Part shown: piece by piece, positions 32,956 through 42,711 of the stretch
Layout: every line of letters starts with the position of its first letter
Numbering within the stretch: the stretch's first letter is position 1
Source of the DNA: JAGWBD01 sp965220615
GTDB lineage: Bacteria; Chloroflexota; Anaerolineae; Aggregatilineales; Phototrophicaceae
Direction: 5' to 3'
NCBI GenBank assembly: GCA_965220615.1
Contig: CBDCQL010000002.1
Location: 1,860,001 to 1,924,000, forward strand
DNA length: 64,000 nucleotides
Position numbers and translations under genes: made by a program
Notes under the pieces: generated by a model
The model's database searches: none
What the model was told of the DNA's origin: nothing
The model's input: only the letters and a program-made list of their open reading frames with translations

Positions 32956-35364
32956 TCAGCGTCCGGCTGCAAAACGGAGAGGTCGGTTGGTCTTCAACAT
33001 GTGCCGGATGCAGGCCTGCGTGTGAGATTCGCGCACAAGTTCCATAAAGGCCGCGCGTTCCAGCTCATGCAATTGCCCTTCGCCCAGCAAGGCAGGGGCT
33101 TCTGACGCGCCACCGCTCAGGACGAAGGCGAGGCGGCGGGCGATTCGCGCATCGTCGGCACTCATTTCGCCCGCATCCACCAGGCCTTCCACCTGCTCCA
33201 GCAATGCCTCGCAGGCCTTCTGGCCTGCCGCATACACCGGCTCCGGCCGCGGCGCGCGATAACCCTCCGCCAGGCGCAGCGCTGCCTGTTTCGCCTCGTG
33301 CAGCAGGTGGGCGCGCTTCATCAGTACGCGGTCCGAAGGGCGCAGCAGTTGCCGCTCACGGGCTTCCGGAGCGGCCGCCACAATCATTTCGGCGTCCAGC
33401 AAGCGCTTGAACAATCGTTTCAGCAGCGGCAGGACGTCAGCATCCGGGGAACTACGCATCAGCGGCGTCAACCAGCGTTGCAGCATGGCCGTGCAGCCGC
33501 CGCCCGCAGGAATCAACCCGACGTTGAACTCCACCAGGCCGAGCAGCAACTCACTGTGCGCCACGACCCGGTCGCAGGCCAGGAGCAGCTCGGCGCCGCC
33601 GCCCAGGGCCATGCCCGGCGCCGCCGCGACAACCGGGGCGGGCGCCTGACGGAATCCGCGGACCAGCCCCTGCAGGCTTTTCACGCTGCGCTCCAGCGCT
33701 TCGAACTCCCCGTCGTCGATGCGCTGCAATGCCAGCGCCAGATTGTAGCCGATGCTGAAACGCGGACCGTCGTTGCCGATCACCAGCGCCTGGAATTCTC
33801 CGCCGGCAATCGTCTCCAGCGCCGCGTGGCCGCTGTCGATCAGCGCGTCGTCGATAGTGTTCTGCACGCTGTGGAATTCCCACAGCGCCACGCCGTCGCC
33901 GAGGTCGCGCTGGGAAGCGCTGTCATTGCTGCGCAGGACGGTCAGCCCTGCCGCCTGCAACGCCCGTTCATTCTCAGGCAGCGGAAGGTATGCGCCGGCC
34001 TGCGGGTCATAACGGGCGTCCGGTTCACCGCGCGCGTCGCGTCGGTAAAATGCCGGGCAGTCGTTGGCCAACATGTCATGCACCCAGGACGCCACCGTGT
34101 GACCCTGTGCCTCGCACAGCGTCACGCCGGCGGCCACGCCCAGGGCGTCCCAGAGCTCGAAGGGGCCCGCCTCATGGTTGAAGCCCCACTTTTGCGCCTG
34201 GTCCACGGCCAGCGGCGAGCCCGTCACCTCCGGTACGCAACTGGCCGCGAAGCTGAGATAAAAGGCCACGTGTCGCCGCAGAAAATGGCCGGCCCGGTCT
34301 TCCGCCGCCAGCAGCATGCGCAGTCGCTCTCCCAGGTCCCGCTCCGACCTGGCCGTCGTCACACTTTCGAACTGCGGCGCCGGGCTCGCCTCATGCGTCA
34401 GGGTTTGCAGATTGAGTTCCAGGCGCTCGCGCTGCCCGTCCTCCCCTCGACGCTGCAACCAGAAGCCGCGCCCGCTCTTGCGCCCCAGCCAGCCGCGCGC
34501 GATCAACTGTTCATGGAGCGCGACCGCGCCAGGATGCGCCAGCGTCGCGCGGGCCGCCATTTCGGGCAGGGCGTCGCGCAGATTGCCTGCCACCGCCTGG
34601 GCCACGTCCAGGCCCACCAGGTCCTGCAGACCGAAGGTCGCCGTGCGCGGCCGTCCGATCAGCGGGCCGGTCAGGAGGTCCACTTCGGCGACGCTGTAAC
34701 CCTCGTCCAGCGCCAGACCGATGGCCTGCATGCCCAACATTGAAAGGAAGCGGTTGCCGAGGAAGCCCGGCACGTCGCGACAGACGACCACGTCCTTGCC
34801 CAGCCCGCGCGAGCAGAAGTCCTGCATGAAGCACAGCAGGTCGACGTCCGTGTCGTCATGCGGAATCAGTTCCAGCAAGGGCAGCCAGCGCGGCGGATTG
34901 AAGAAATGCGTGCCCAAGAAACGCCGCGTGAATTCTCCGGGCAATCCGGCGGCGATCCGGGCCAGCGGCAGGCCGGAGGTGTTGGTCGAAATGATGCAGT
35001 CCGGCCGGCAGATTCCGTGCAGTCGCCGCATCAGGGCCTGTTTGGTCGCCAGGTCCTCGACGACCGCCTCCAGCGCCCAGTCGACCTCCGCCAGCCAGGC
35101 GAGATCGTCCTCCAGGTTGCCTATGCGGATGCGTTCAACGTCGCCGGCGCTGAACCAGGGCGAGGGACGCGCCGTCAGCGAGCGCTGCAGGTTGTCCCGA
35201 GCCAGGGCATTGCGCTCCGCTGCCGGAGACCCGGCCGCCGACCCCGCCGCCGGAATGTCCAGCAGGGTCGTCTCCAGACCGGCGCCGGTCAACAGGGCCG
35301 CCAATGCGCCGCCCATCGTGCCCGAACCAATCACGGCGACCCTGTGAATCTTTCGGTAGGCCAT
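32956..35364 (-). CDS. 3-hydroxyacyl-CoA dehydrogenase/enoyl-CoA hydratase fusion, FadN type
   Basis: Two beta-oxidation steps in one cytoplasmic enzyme. 802 residues, dehydrogenase first and hydratase last, the order of Bacillus FadN (about 790 residues), not of proteobacterial FadB. NAD-binding AVIGSGTMGGALAALLTGAGL at the N-terminus, catalytic His in LGTHFFNPPRW (near 150), a second dehydrogenase-like domain around 350-440, then a crotonase domain with FSIGYNLALALQ, PGMALGGGAELLLACD and VEFNVGLIPAGGGC (the Glu residues are kept). No thiolase partner lies next to it. Divergent from the serB-like gene. Confidence 0.9.
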   Translation of the reverse strand: MAYRKIHRVAVIGSGTMGGALAALLTGAGLETTLLDIPAAGSAAGSPAAERNALARDNLQRSLTARPSPWFSAGDVERIRIGNLEDDLAWLAEVDWALEAVVEDLATKQALMRRLHGICRPDCIISTNTSGLPLARIAAGLPGEFTRRFLGTHFFNPPRWLPLLELIPHDDTDVDLLCFMQDFCSRGLGKDVVVCRDVPGFLGNRFLSMLGMQAIGLALDEGYSVAEVDLLTGPLIGRPRTATFGLQDLVGLDVAQAVAGNLRDALPEMAARATLAHPGAVALHEQLIARGWLGRKSGRGFWLQRRGEDGQRERLELNLQTLTHEASPAPQFESVTTARSERDLGERLRMLLAAEDRAGHFLRRHVAFYLSFAASCVPEVTGSPLAVDQAQKWGFNHEAGPFELWDALGVAAGVTLCEAQGHTVASWVHDMLANDCPAFYRRDARGEPDARYDPQAGAYLPLPENERALQAAGLTVLRSNDSASQRDLGDGVALWEFHSVQNTIDDALIDSGHAALETIAGGEFQALVIGNDGPRFSIGYNLALALQRIDDGEFEALERSVKSLQGLVRGFRQAPAPVVAAAPGMALGGGAELLLACDRVVAHSELLLGLVEFNVGLIPAGGGCTAMLQRWLTPLMRSSPDADVLPLLKRLFKRLLDAEMIVAAAPEARERQLLRPSDRVLMKRAHLLHEAKQAALRLAEGYRAPRPEPVYAAGQKACEALLEQVEGLVDAGEMSADDARIARRLAFVLSGGASEAPALLGEGQLHELERAAFMELVRESHTQACIRHMLKTNRPLRFAAGR

Positions 35365-35510
35365 TACACCCCCTGCGCCTGCGACGCTATTGTCGCGCGC
35401 CTGGCGACTCTCGCCAATGGTGGACTCCCGCTTTCGTCAGAATTTCGCTTCACGCTGCGCCAGGGCCAGGCTACAATCGCCTGCGCATTAACCGGGTTAA
35501 AGGAGGCTTG

Positions 35511-36359
35511 ATGGCAACGCCCTGGGGCAGCTACGACCTGATCTTCTTCGACTGCGACAGCACCCTCTCCGCCATCGAGGGCATCGACGAACTGGCGCGG
35601 CTGAAGGGCAAGGGCTGGCGCGTCAGCGTGTTGACAGAGCGCGCCATGAACGGCGAACTGGACCTGGCCGGCGTCTATGGCAAGCGCCTGCAGGCGATCC
35701 GCCCCACGCGCGGCCAGGTGAACGCCATCGTCGACCGCTACCAGCAGACCCTGGTGCCGGACGCGCAGGGCGTGCTGGATGCCCTGCAGTTCCTCGGCAA
35801 GACGGTCTTCATCATCAGCGGCGGGCTGGCGGAACCGGTGCGCGGTCTCGGGCAACGCCTTGGCATCCCCGCCGAACGCATCCGCGCCGTGGAGCTGGAA
35901 TACGACCGCCTGGCGGGTGAATGGTGGCGCTATCACGAACCGCAGACACAGCACCACCAGGCCTGGCTCGATTACCAGGTCGGCCCCCTGACCGTCTCCA
36001 GCGGCAAACCGGTGATGGTCAGGGAACTGGCCGGCGATCGTCCCGGCCGGCGCCTCATGATCGGCGACGGCGTCTCAGACCTCGCCACCCGCGAAGTGGT
36101 GGACCTCTTTGTGGGCTACGGAGGCGTCACCGCGCGCGACGCCGTGCGCGAGCATGCCGACGCCTTCATCCACTGCCCCAGCCTGGCGCCACTCCTGCCC
36201 CTCGCCGCCGGCCCCGCGGGCTGGCGTCGGCTGCGGGGCACGGTCCATCAGGCCCTCTTCGAAAAAGGTCTGCGACTCGCGCAATCGGACCAGCTCAGCC
36301 TCAATCACGACCCGCTACGCCAGACATTTGCAGGAGCCTTCGCCAGTGAGACCACCTGA
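35511..36359 (+). CDS. Phosphoserine phosphatase-like HAD hydrolase
   Basis: 282 residues from the ATG at 35511, which follows a perfect AGGAGG. HAD motif I is FFDCDSTLSAIEGIDELARLKG, motif II is FIISGGLAEP, Lys is in SSGKPVMVREL and motif III is LMIGDGVSDLATREVVD, as in SerB. Family function is removing phosphate from phosphoserine. It starts a four-gene run (HAD, SerA-like, GT39) with gaps of 4 bases or overlaps. The serine pathway assignment is weakened by the altered catalytic residues of the SerA-like partner. Confidence 0.8.
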   Translation: MATPWGSYDLIFFDCDSTLSAIEGIDELARLKGKGWRVSVLTERAMNGELDLAGVYGKRLQAIRPTRGQVNAIVDRYQQTLVPDAQGVLDALQFLGKTVFIISGGLAEPVRGLGQRLGIPAERIRAVELEYDRLAGEWWRYHEPQTQHHQAWLDYQVGPLTVSSGKPVMVRELAGDRPGRRLMIGDGVSDLATREVVDLFVGYGGVTARDAVREHADAFIHCPSLAPLLPLAAGPAGWRRLRGTVHQALFEKGLRLAQSDQLSLNHDPLRQTFAGAFASETT

Positions 36360-36363
36360 GCCC

Positions 36364-37011
36364 ATGAGACCGCAGGCGGTAATCTTCGACATGGATGGCC
36401 TGCTGGTGGATTCGGAGCGCATCTGGCACATCGCCGAAGATGAAGTCTTTTCGAGCCGCGGACTCGTCTATACGGATGAACTTCGCGCCAGCATCATCGG
36501 CATGCGCATGGATGAATTCATGGCGAAGCTGAGCGAGCATTTCGGCATGCAGGAGCCGCTCGAGGAATTGACCGCCGAGGTCAACGCCAACATGCTGCGC
36601 CTCATCCCCTCCATGGTCAGACCCCAGCCGGGAGCGCCCGAGATGATCGACTTTGTGCAGGCGCGCGCCTGGCCGCTCGCCATCGCCTCCAGTTCGCCCC
36701 TGGCCATCATTGAGGCCACCCTTCAGTCCCAGGGCTGGGATGAGGTCTTCCGGTTGCGTTGCTCTGCCGACGACGTGCCCCACGGCAAACCGGCCCCTGA
36801 CGTCTATCTTGAGGCGGCTCGCCTGCTGGGCGTTACTCCCGAACATTGTCTGGCGCTGGAGGACAGCGCCAACGGCGCTCGCGCGGCAACCGCCGCCGGC
36901 ATGACCTGCTATGCGGTGCCGGACCGCAGTCACAGCCAGGCTACCGACCTGGAAAGCGTGACACCCTACGTCTTTCCGGACCTGCACGCCGTGCGCGCCT
37001 GGCTGACATGA
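36364..37011 (+). CDS. HAD-superfamily phosphatase/phosphomutase (beta-phosphoglucomutase-like)
   Basis: 215 residues. Motif I AVIFDMDGLLVDSERIW, cap domain about 17-90, motif II IASSSPLAIIEATL, Lys in GKPAPDVYLEAARLLG and motif III ALEDSANGARAATAAGM. The DxDG LxDSE form with P-APD fits sugar phosphatases such as 2-deoxyglucose-6-phosphatase (YniC-like) or beta-phosphoglucomutase. ATG at 36364 is preferred over a GTG at 36346 because of the conserved start of the fold. Stop overlaps the next start (ATGA). Confidence 0.85.
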   Translation: MRPQAVIFDMDGLLVDSERIWHIAEDEVFSSRGLVYTDELRASIIGMRMDEFMAKLSEHFGMQEPLEELTAEVNANMLRLIPSMVRPQPGAPEMIDFVQARAWPLAIASSSPLAIIEATLQSQGWDEVFRLRCSADDVPHGKPAPDVYLEAARLLGVTPEHCLALEDSANGARAATAAGMTCYAVPDRSHSQATDLESVTPYVFPDLHAVRAWLT

Positions 37012-38609
37012 CTCCCCGTCCCGTCGTCGTTGCCACGGACCTCGCCGATGACGGACTGCAACTGCTGCGGCAGGCGGCGGACGTCAGCCTGAAGCACGCC
37101 CGCCCCGGCGAGAGCAGCCTCCGCCGACAGCTTGAAAGCGCCGAAGGCCTGATCGTGCGCAGCGACGTCCAGGTCGATGCCGAACTGCTGGAGTATGCGC
37201 CGTGCCTGCGGGTCATCGGTCTCGCCGGTACCGGCGTCGGCAACATCGACGTCGATACCGCCACCCGTCGCGGCATCATCGTCACCAGCACACCGGGCAC
37301 CAGCGCCATCGCGGCCGGCGAGCACACACTGGCCCTGCTGCTGGCGCTGGGCCGTAACCTGGTCGCCGCCCACAACAGCCTGGAGGCTGGTTACTGGCCG
37401 CTGCAACGCGCGCGCCAGGCGGGCGTCCAGCTTTCCGGCAAGACCATCGGAATCGTCGGTTACGGGCGCGTCGGCCGAGTGGTGGCGGAACGTTGCCTGG
37501 CCTTCGGCATGCAGGTGCTGGTCCATGATCCCTACATCGCCGAGGACCAGCCCGCCGATCGCCGCCTCCAACCGGTCGGCCTTGACGACCTGCTGCAGCG
37601 CAGTGACTTCATCAGCCTGCACGTGCCCCTCACCGACGAGACCCGCCAGATGCTGGACGCCACGGCCATCGAGCGCATCCGACCGGGGGCGCGCCTCATC
37701 AACACCGCACACGGCGCCGTCTGGGATGAGCACGCCGTCGCCGATGCCCTGCGCAGCGGCCGGCTGGCCGGCGTGGCCACCGACGTCTTCCCGCAGGAAC
37801 CGCCCTCCGGCAGCCCCCTCATCGGGCTGGACGCGGTGCTGCATACGCCCCGCATCGGCGACAACACGCGCGAGGCGAACCTCAATCTCTCGACCCAGAT
37901 CGTCGCCCAGGTGCTGGACGCCCTGCGCGGTGATGACTATCGTCACGTGGTCAACATGCCTTTCCTGCCCGGAACGCCCTGGGCCGAGGCACGTCCCTAC
38001 ATGCGCCTGGCGGACTGCATGGGACGCATCCTGCACGCCCTGGCCCGCCAGCCCGTGCGGCGGGTCGCCGTCGAGTACCGCGGCGAAAGACTCGATGACC
38101 TGATCAAGCCGCTGACCGTCGCGTTGTTGCATGGCATTTTGAAGCCGGTGCTGGGCGACCAGGTCAATTACATTAACGCGCCCGTGCTGGCCAGCGTCCG
38201 CGGCCTGCAGGTGATGCAGACCCGCGGACTGAGCACCGGCGATTACGCCAGCCTCGTGTCCTGTCACTTCACCCTGGAGGGCGGCGAGGAAATCACAATG
38301 GGCGGCACGCTGCTGGACGGGCGCGAGCCGCGCATCGTGCAAATCAACGAGTACGACATCAACTTCGTGCCGCTGGGCCAGTTGCTCATCATGGGCAGCC
38401 GCGACCAGCCCGGCGTAATCGGTCGCGTAGGCACCCTGCTGGCCGACAACGACGTCAATATCGCCAGCTGGCAGACCGGTCGCGCCAGTCCCGGCGGCAA
38501 CACAATGACCGTGCTCACGCTCGACCAGCCCCTGACGGAGGGGCAACTGCAGATTCTGCAGGCCCTGGAGTTCGTACGACACGCCCGCCAACTGGAAATC
38601 CGCCTGTGA
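37008..38609 (+). CDS. D-3-phosphoglycerate dehydrogenase-like protein with altered catalytic residues
   Basis: 533 residues, the long SerA architecture: catalytic and NAD domains (to about 315; GIVGYGRVGRVVAERC), an allosteric substrate-binding domain, and a C-terminal ACT domain (LLIMGSRDQPGVIGRVGTLLADNDVNIASWQTGR). In 2-hydroxyacid dehydrogenases the active site is Arg-Glu-His. Here the Arg position is H235 (NTAHGAVWDE), Glu is E264 (FPQEPP) and the His position is R282 (HTPRIGDNT), a reciprocal swap. The substrate loop is also changed (GTGVGNID where GVGVDNID is usual). It may act on another 2-hydroxyacid or be a regulatory relative. Overlaps both neighbours by 4 bases. Confidence 0.85.
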   Translation: MTPRPVVVATDLADDGLQLLRQAADVSLKHARPGESSLRRQLESAEGLIVRSDVQVDAELLEYAPCLRVIGLAGTGVGNIDVDTATRRGIIVTSTPGTSAIAAGEHTLALLLALGRNLVAAHNSLEAGYWPLQRARQAGVQLSGKTIGIVGYGRVGRVVAERCLAFGMQVLVHDPYIAEDQPADRRLQPVGLDDLLQRSDFISLHVPLTDETRQMLDATAIERIRPGARLINTAHGAVWDEHAVADALRSGRLAGVATDVFPQEPPSGSPLIGLDAVLHTPRIGDNTREANLNLSTQIVAQVLDALRGDDYRHVVNMPFLPGTPWAEARPYMRLADCMGRILHALARQPVRRVAVEYRGERLDDLIKPLTVALLHGILKPVLGDQVNYINAPVLASVRGLQVMQTRGLSTGDYASLVSCHFTLEGGEEITMGGTLLDGREPRIVQINEYDINFVPLGQLLIMGSRDQPGVIGRVGTLLADNDVNIASWQTGRASPGGNTMTVLTLDQPLTEGQLQILQALEFVRHARQLEIRL

Positions 38610-39916
38610 GCAGGCGGCAGCGACTCGCTGTCGCCCTGTGGCCAGCCCTGCTGATCGTCTACGTCCTGGCCGGAATCGACCTGGCGCCCTTCCACGGCGA
38701 CGAGGCCCTGCAGATTCGCTCCAGCGTCGACTACGCCACACTCTTTATCGAAGGCGACAGTGCCGCCCTGGGTGTGCATCCCGACGAACCGCGCAGCGCC
38801 AGTTCCGACCGTCGCCTGCTGCAGGGCAGTATCAACCCCTGGACCATCGGGCTTGCCTGGCATCTGGCCGGCCACAGTAGCGAGGACCTGCCGCCGGAAC
38901 CTGGCTGGGACTGGGCGCTGGACTACGACGCCAACCTCGCACGTGGTCTGCGGCCGGCGCCGCAGTTACTGCTGACCAGCCGCTACCCGTCGGCGCTATT
39001 TTTTGCCCTCAGCGTTCCCCTGCTCTACGCCATCGCCTGGCGCCTGGGCGGAAGCTGGACCGCCCTGTTGGCCAGCGGGCTATACGCCCTGCACCCCGCC
39101 CTGTTGCTGAACGGGCGCCGCGCCCTGATGGAGGGGCCGCTGCTCTTCTTTGGGCTGCTGACCATCTGCTGCGCCCTGATGATTCTCCGGCGCGGCGAGC
39201 GGGCCGGCCGTCGCTGGTGGCTGGCGCTGGCTCTTTCCGGCGGGCTGGCCCTGGCCTCCAAACACAGCGCCCTGCTCTTCCTCGGCGGCGCGCTGGGCTG
39301 GCTCCTCCTTGACGCGCTGCAGCAACGGGAGCGCCAGGCGTTGCTGTCCACCGCCATACGTTGCGTCCTGGGCGGCATGCTGGCGTTGACGGTTTTCCTG
39401 GCCCTGTCGCCTGCCCTGTGGCCCGACCCCTGGCAACTGCTGCAGCGCCTGGTGCAGGTGCGCAGCGAGCTCGTGCAGGTCCAGGTGCGGAACCTGCAGC
39501 CGGGCGGAGTCGGCATGACTCTGGCCGAGCGCCTCGACCACGTCCTCACCCAGCCCTTTTTGCGAACAGCGATGTTTTATGAGGTCGCTTCCTGGTCGGA
39601 ATACGAGGCCATCACTGCCGAAATTGAAGTCTGGCGCGCCTCGCCGCTGTCGGGCATGCCCGTAAACCCGGTGAGCGGAAGCGTCCTTTCCCTGTTGACG
39701 CTGGCCGGTCTCGCGCAAATCGTGCGCAAGCGCGAAAGCGCCGGCCTGCTGGCCTGGCTGGCCCTCACTTTGGTCGTCCTGTTGCTCAACCCCCTGGCCT
39801 GGCAACGCTACTACCTGCCCCTGCTGCCCCTGACCTGCCTGCTGGCGGCCCTGGGTATGACAGGTCTGCTGCGCAGGGCTACACTCTGGCGCAGCCAAAT
39901 GCTGCGGGAAAAGTGA
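38606..39916 (+). CDS. GT39-type (GT-C) membrane glycosyltransferase
   Basis: 436 residues, about nine to ten hydrophobic segments, acidic motif FHGDEALQI in the first extracytoplasmic loop, as in PMT/ArnT-type enzymes that use polyprenyl-phosphate sugars. RYPSALFFALSVPLLYAIAWRLGGSW and NGRRALMEGPLLFFGLL fit the same family. Acceptor unknown; could be a lipid, protein or cell-surface glycan. The GTG start overlaps the SerA-like stop, so it appears translationally coupled to a soluble enzyme operon, which is unusual. Confidence 0.78.
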   Translation: MSRRQRLAVALWPALLIVYVLAGIDLAPFHGDEALQIRSSVDYATLFIEGDSAALGVHPDEPRSASSDRRLLQGSINPWTIGLAWHLAGHSSEDLPPEPGWDWALDYDANLARGLRPAPQLLLTSRYPSALFFALSVPLLYAIAWRLGGSWTALLASGLYALHPALLLNGRRALMEGPLLFFGLLTICCALMILRRGERAGRRWWLALALSGGLALASKHSALLFLGGALGWLLLDALQQRERQALLSTAIRCVLGGMLALTVFLALSPALWPDPWQLLQRLVQVRSELVQVQVRNLQPGGVGMTLAERLDHVLTQPFLRTAMFYEVASWSEYEAITAEIEVWRASPLSGMPVNPVSGSVLSLLTLAGLAQIVRKRESAGLLAWLALTLVVLLLNPLAWQRYYLPLLPLTCLLAALGMTGLLRRATLWRSQMLREK

Positions 39917-39926
39917 AAAGAACAGG

Positions 39927-42593
39927 GACGTCTCTGTAACGAATCTTGTTTGCGAATATCAACACAACCCTCTCGGAATCGATGCACCGCGCCCGCGTTT
40001 CAGCTGGCAGCTCGTGACCGGGCGACCCGGCACAATGCAGAGCGCCTGGCAAATCCAGGTCCACGAAACGGGAAGGCTGCTCTGGGATTCCGGCAGGGTG
40101 AACTTGGAGCAGTCCACGCACGTTCCCTATGGCGGGCCGCCCCTGCGCTCACGTCAGCGCTGCAACTGGCGCGTGCGCGTCTGGACCGGCAGCGTCACTG
40201 TGTCCGCCTGGAGCAGGGCCGCCAACTGGGAGACGGGTCTGCTTCAGACAGCCGACTGGCAGGCCGACTGGATTGACCCGTAAGGCGAAATCGACCCAAA
40301 GGCCTTCAAACCCGCGCCGTACCTGCGCCGCGAATTTGACCTGGACGTTCCAGTGCGCAGCGCGCGCCTCTACGCCACAGCACATGGCCTCTACGAACTC
40401 TGGCTGAACGGCCAACGGGTCGGCGACCGCTGGATGACGCCCGGCTGGAGCGCTTACCACACCCGTCTGGAATACCAGACCTACGACGTGAAAGACCTGC
40501 TGCGGCCCGGCGCCAACGCCCTCGGCGCCATTCTGGGGGACGGCTGGTGGCGCGGCAAGCTCAGCCTGGACTCGAAGCGCAACGGCTACGGCGAGCGCCT
40601 GGCGTTGCTGCTGCAACTGGAGATCAAGCTCGCCGATGGCAGCCGGGTCGTCGTGACCAGCGACGATCAGTGGCTGGCCACCAGCGACGGCCCCGTTCGC
40701 AAGTCCGACTGGAAGGACGGCGAAATCTACGATGCCCGCAGGGAAATGCCCGGCTGGAATGAGCCAGGTTTCGTCGCCCGGGGCTGGCATCCGGCGCGGG
40801 TCGTGGACCACCCAAAGGACCTGCTGGCCGCCTCGTCATCGCCGCCCGTGCGCCGCAAGGAGCGCTTCAGGCCGCAGATTTTGACGTCCCCCGGCGGCCA
40901 GACCATCCTCGATTTCGGCCAGAACATCAGCGGCCACGTGCAGTTTCGCGTGCAGGGACCGGCCGGAACGCAGGTGAAGCTTGCGCAGGTCGAGTCCCTG
41001 GGCAAGACAGGCGAGGTGGAACCGGCCCGGACCTTCCTCAACATGGACCGCCTGCTGCAGGAAGTGCATTACACCCTGCGCGGCGATGGCGAGGAAAGCT
41101 ACGCGCCACGCTTCACCAGCCAGGGGTTTCGCTACGCGCTGCTGGAAGGCTGGCCCGGCGAGCCGCGGCCGGAGGACTTTGAGGCAATCGCCATCTATTC
41201 CGACATGCCGACGACCGGCCGCTTCGCCTGCTCCAACGAGGCCCTGAACCGGTTGCACAGAAACGTGCTGTGGAGCATGAAGGGCAATTTCATGGACGTC
41301 CCCACCGATTGCCCCACGCGCGAACGCGCCGGCTGGACCGGGGACGCCCAGGTCTTCGCGCGCGCGGGCGCCACCCTGATGCACTGCGCGACTTTCTTCA
41401 GCCGCTGGTTGCGAGACCTCGCTGCCGAGCAGAAAGCGGACGGCGTGGTACCCAATCTGATTCCCAACCCTTACCACGACGGGGCGGGAAATTTTCTGAT
41501 CACCGCCACCGAAGGCTCCGCCGGCTGGGCCGACGCCGCCATCATGGTCCCCTGGGCGCTGTACCAGTCCTTCGGCGACCGCGAGGTGTTGGAGCGGCAA
41601 TACGACAGCATGCTCGCCTGGTACGATTTCATGCGTCGCCGCGCCCGCAAAACGCACTGGCTGCGCCGACTGTCGCCGCGCAGTCTCCTTTCCGCAGAGC
41701 GCAGGCGGCGGCTACAGGTCCTGCAGGACCGCGGCTATCACTGGGGCGAATGGCTCGAACCCGACGATTCCTTTCCCTGGATATTCTTCGGTCTCATCAA
41801 ACGCCTGTTGTTTTCCAGCCCGCAGGTGGCTTCCGCCTACCACAAGCATTGCGCCGACCTGATGGCCCGGACCGCGGAGCTGCTGGGCCGCCCCGAGGAT
41901 GCCGTCCGATTCAGGGCGGAAGCCGCAGCCATCGGCACGGCATGGGCAGGTGAATTCATCGCCGCCGACGGCAGGCTGAAGCCGGACAAACAGGCTTCAT
42001 ACGTGCGCGCCCTGGCCTTCGATCTGGCGCCCGCAAAACTCAGACCAACACTCGTGCAGCAACTCCTGCGCAAGCTGAAAGAGGACGACTATCACGTGGG
42101 CACCGGTTTCCTGTCAACCGGCATGCTCTGTGAGGTACTGGCCGCGGAAGGGCATGCCGACCTGGTCTGGAAGCTGCTGCTGCAGGAGAGCAACCCTTCC
42201 TGGCTCTACGCCATCAACAAGGGCGCGACGACCATCTGGGAGGCCTGGGACGCCGTGCGCGAAGATGGCTCGACCTTCGGCTCCCACAACCACTACTCCA
42301 AGGGTGTGGTGGTCGAGTTTCTCTACCGTCGTGTCGCGGGCATCGAAATCGCGGCGCCAGGCTACCGCCGCATTCGCATTCAGCCCTCTCCCGGCGGCGG
42401 CCTGACCTGGGCCAAAGCTTCCATCCAGACCCTTTACGGCGAGGTCAGTTCTTCATGGAAGATCGAAGGCGTCACCTTTCGGCTTGAGGCACGAATCCCG
42501 CCCAATACTACTGCCGAGGTCTGCCTGCCCGATGGTTCCGACCCCCTCACCGTAGCTTCCGGACTTCACAACTGGCGTTGCCGCCTGACCTGA
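39927..42593 (+). pseudogene. Alpha-L-rhamnosidase (GH78), interrupted by an in-frame TAA
   Basis: Homology to GH78 starts near 39933 (SVTNLVCEYQHNPLGIDAPR, then PRFSWQL), but that frame has no ATG, GTG or TTG before the GTG at 40014. It is then cut by TAA at 40281-40283 just after DWQADWIDP. The same frame continues (GEIDPKAFKPAPYLRREFDL) to 42593. Downstream, the catalytic domain is complete: DCPTRERAGWTGDAQ (near 41310), NKGATTIWEAWDAV, NHYSKGVVVEFLYR. Only one nonsense codon and an uncertain start separate it from an intact enzyme of about 880 residues, so the lesion is recent, read through, or a sequencing error. No signal peptide is visible. Confidence 0.75.
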
Positions 42594-42607
42594 GAAACTT
42601 CTGTAAC

Positions 42608-42636
42608 TTGCACACGGTGGGCAGGCGTTGTATACT
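42608..42636 (+). promoter_or_regulatory. Sigma70-type promoter for infC-rpmI-rplT
   Basis: TTGCAC (42608-42613) and TATACT (42631-42636) are separated by exactly 17 bases, just after the broken rhamnosidase gene. Transcription would start near 42643, at the edge of a structured leader before infC. Confidence 0.7.
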
Positions 42637-42645
42637 GCCGCGCCA

Positions 42646-42682
42646 GGTTGATTAACAACCCGGTCTTCCTGCAGGCAGGAAG
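42646..42682 (+). promoter_or_regulatory. Two hairpins in the infC leader
   Basis: GGTTG/CAACC (42646-42660, loop ATTAA) is followed by a perfect 7-base stem CTTCCTG/CAGGAAG (42665-42682, loop CAGG). They lie between the promoter and the infC start. infC-rplT leaders are often structured and autoregulated; that this one is regulatory is inference. Confidence 0.5.
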
Positions 42683-42711
42683 CATCGTCGGCAACGAGAG
42701 GACAGGGCGAT

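Noticed and set aside
33298..34743. 481-codon plus-strand frame opposite the FadN-type gene
   Set aside because: Gln/Arg-rich shadow of a real gene on the other strand.
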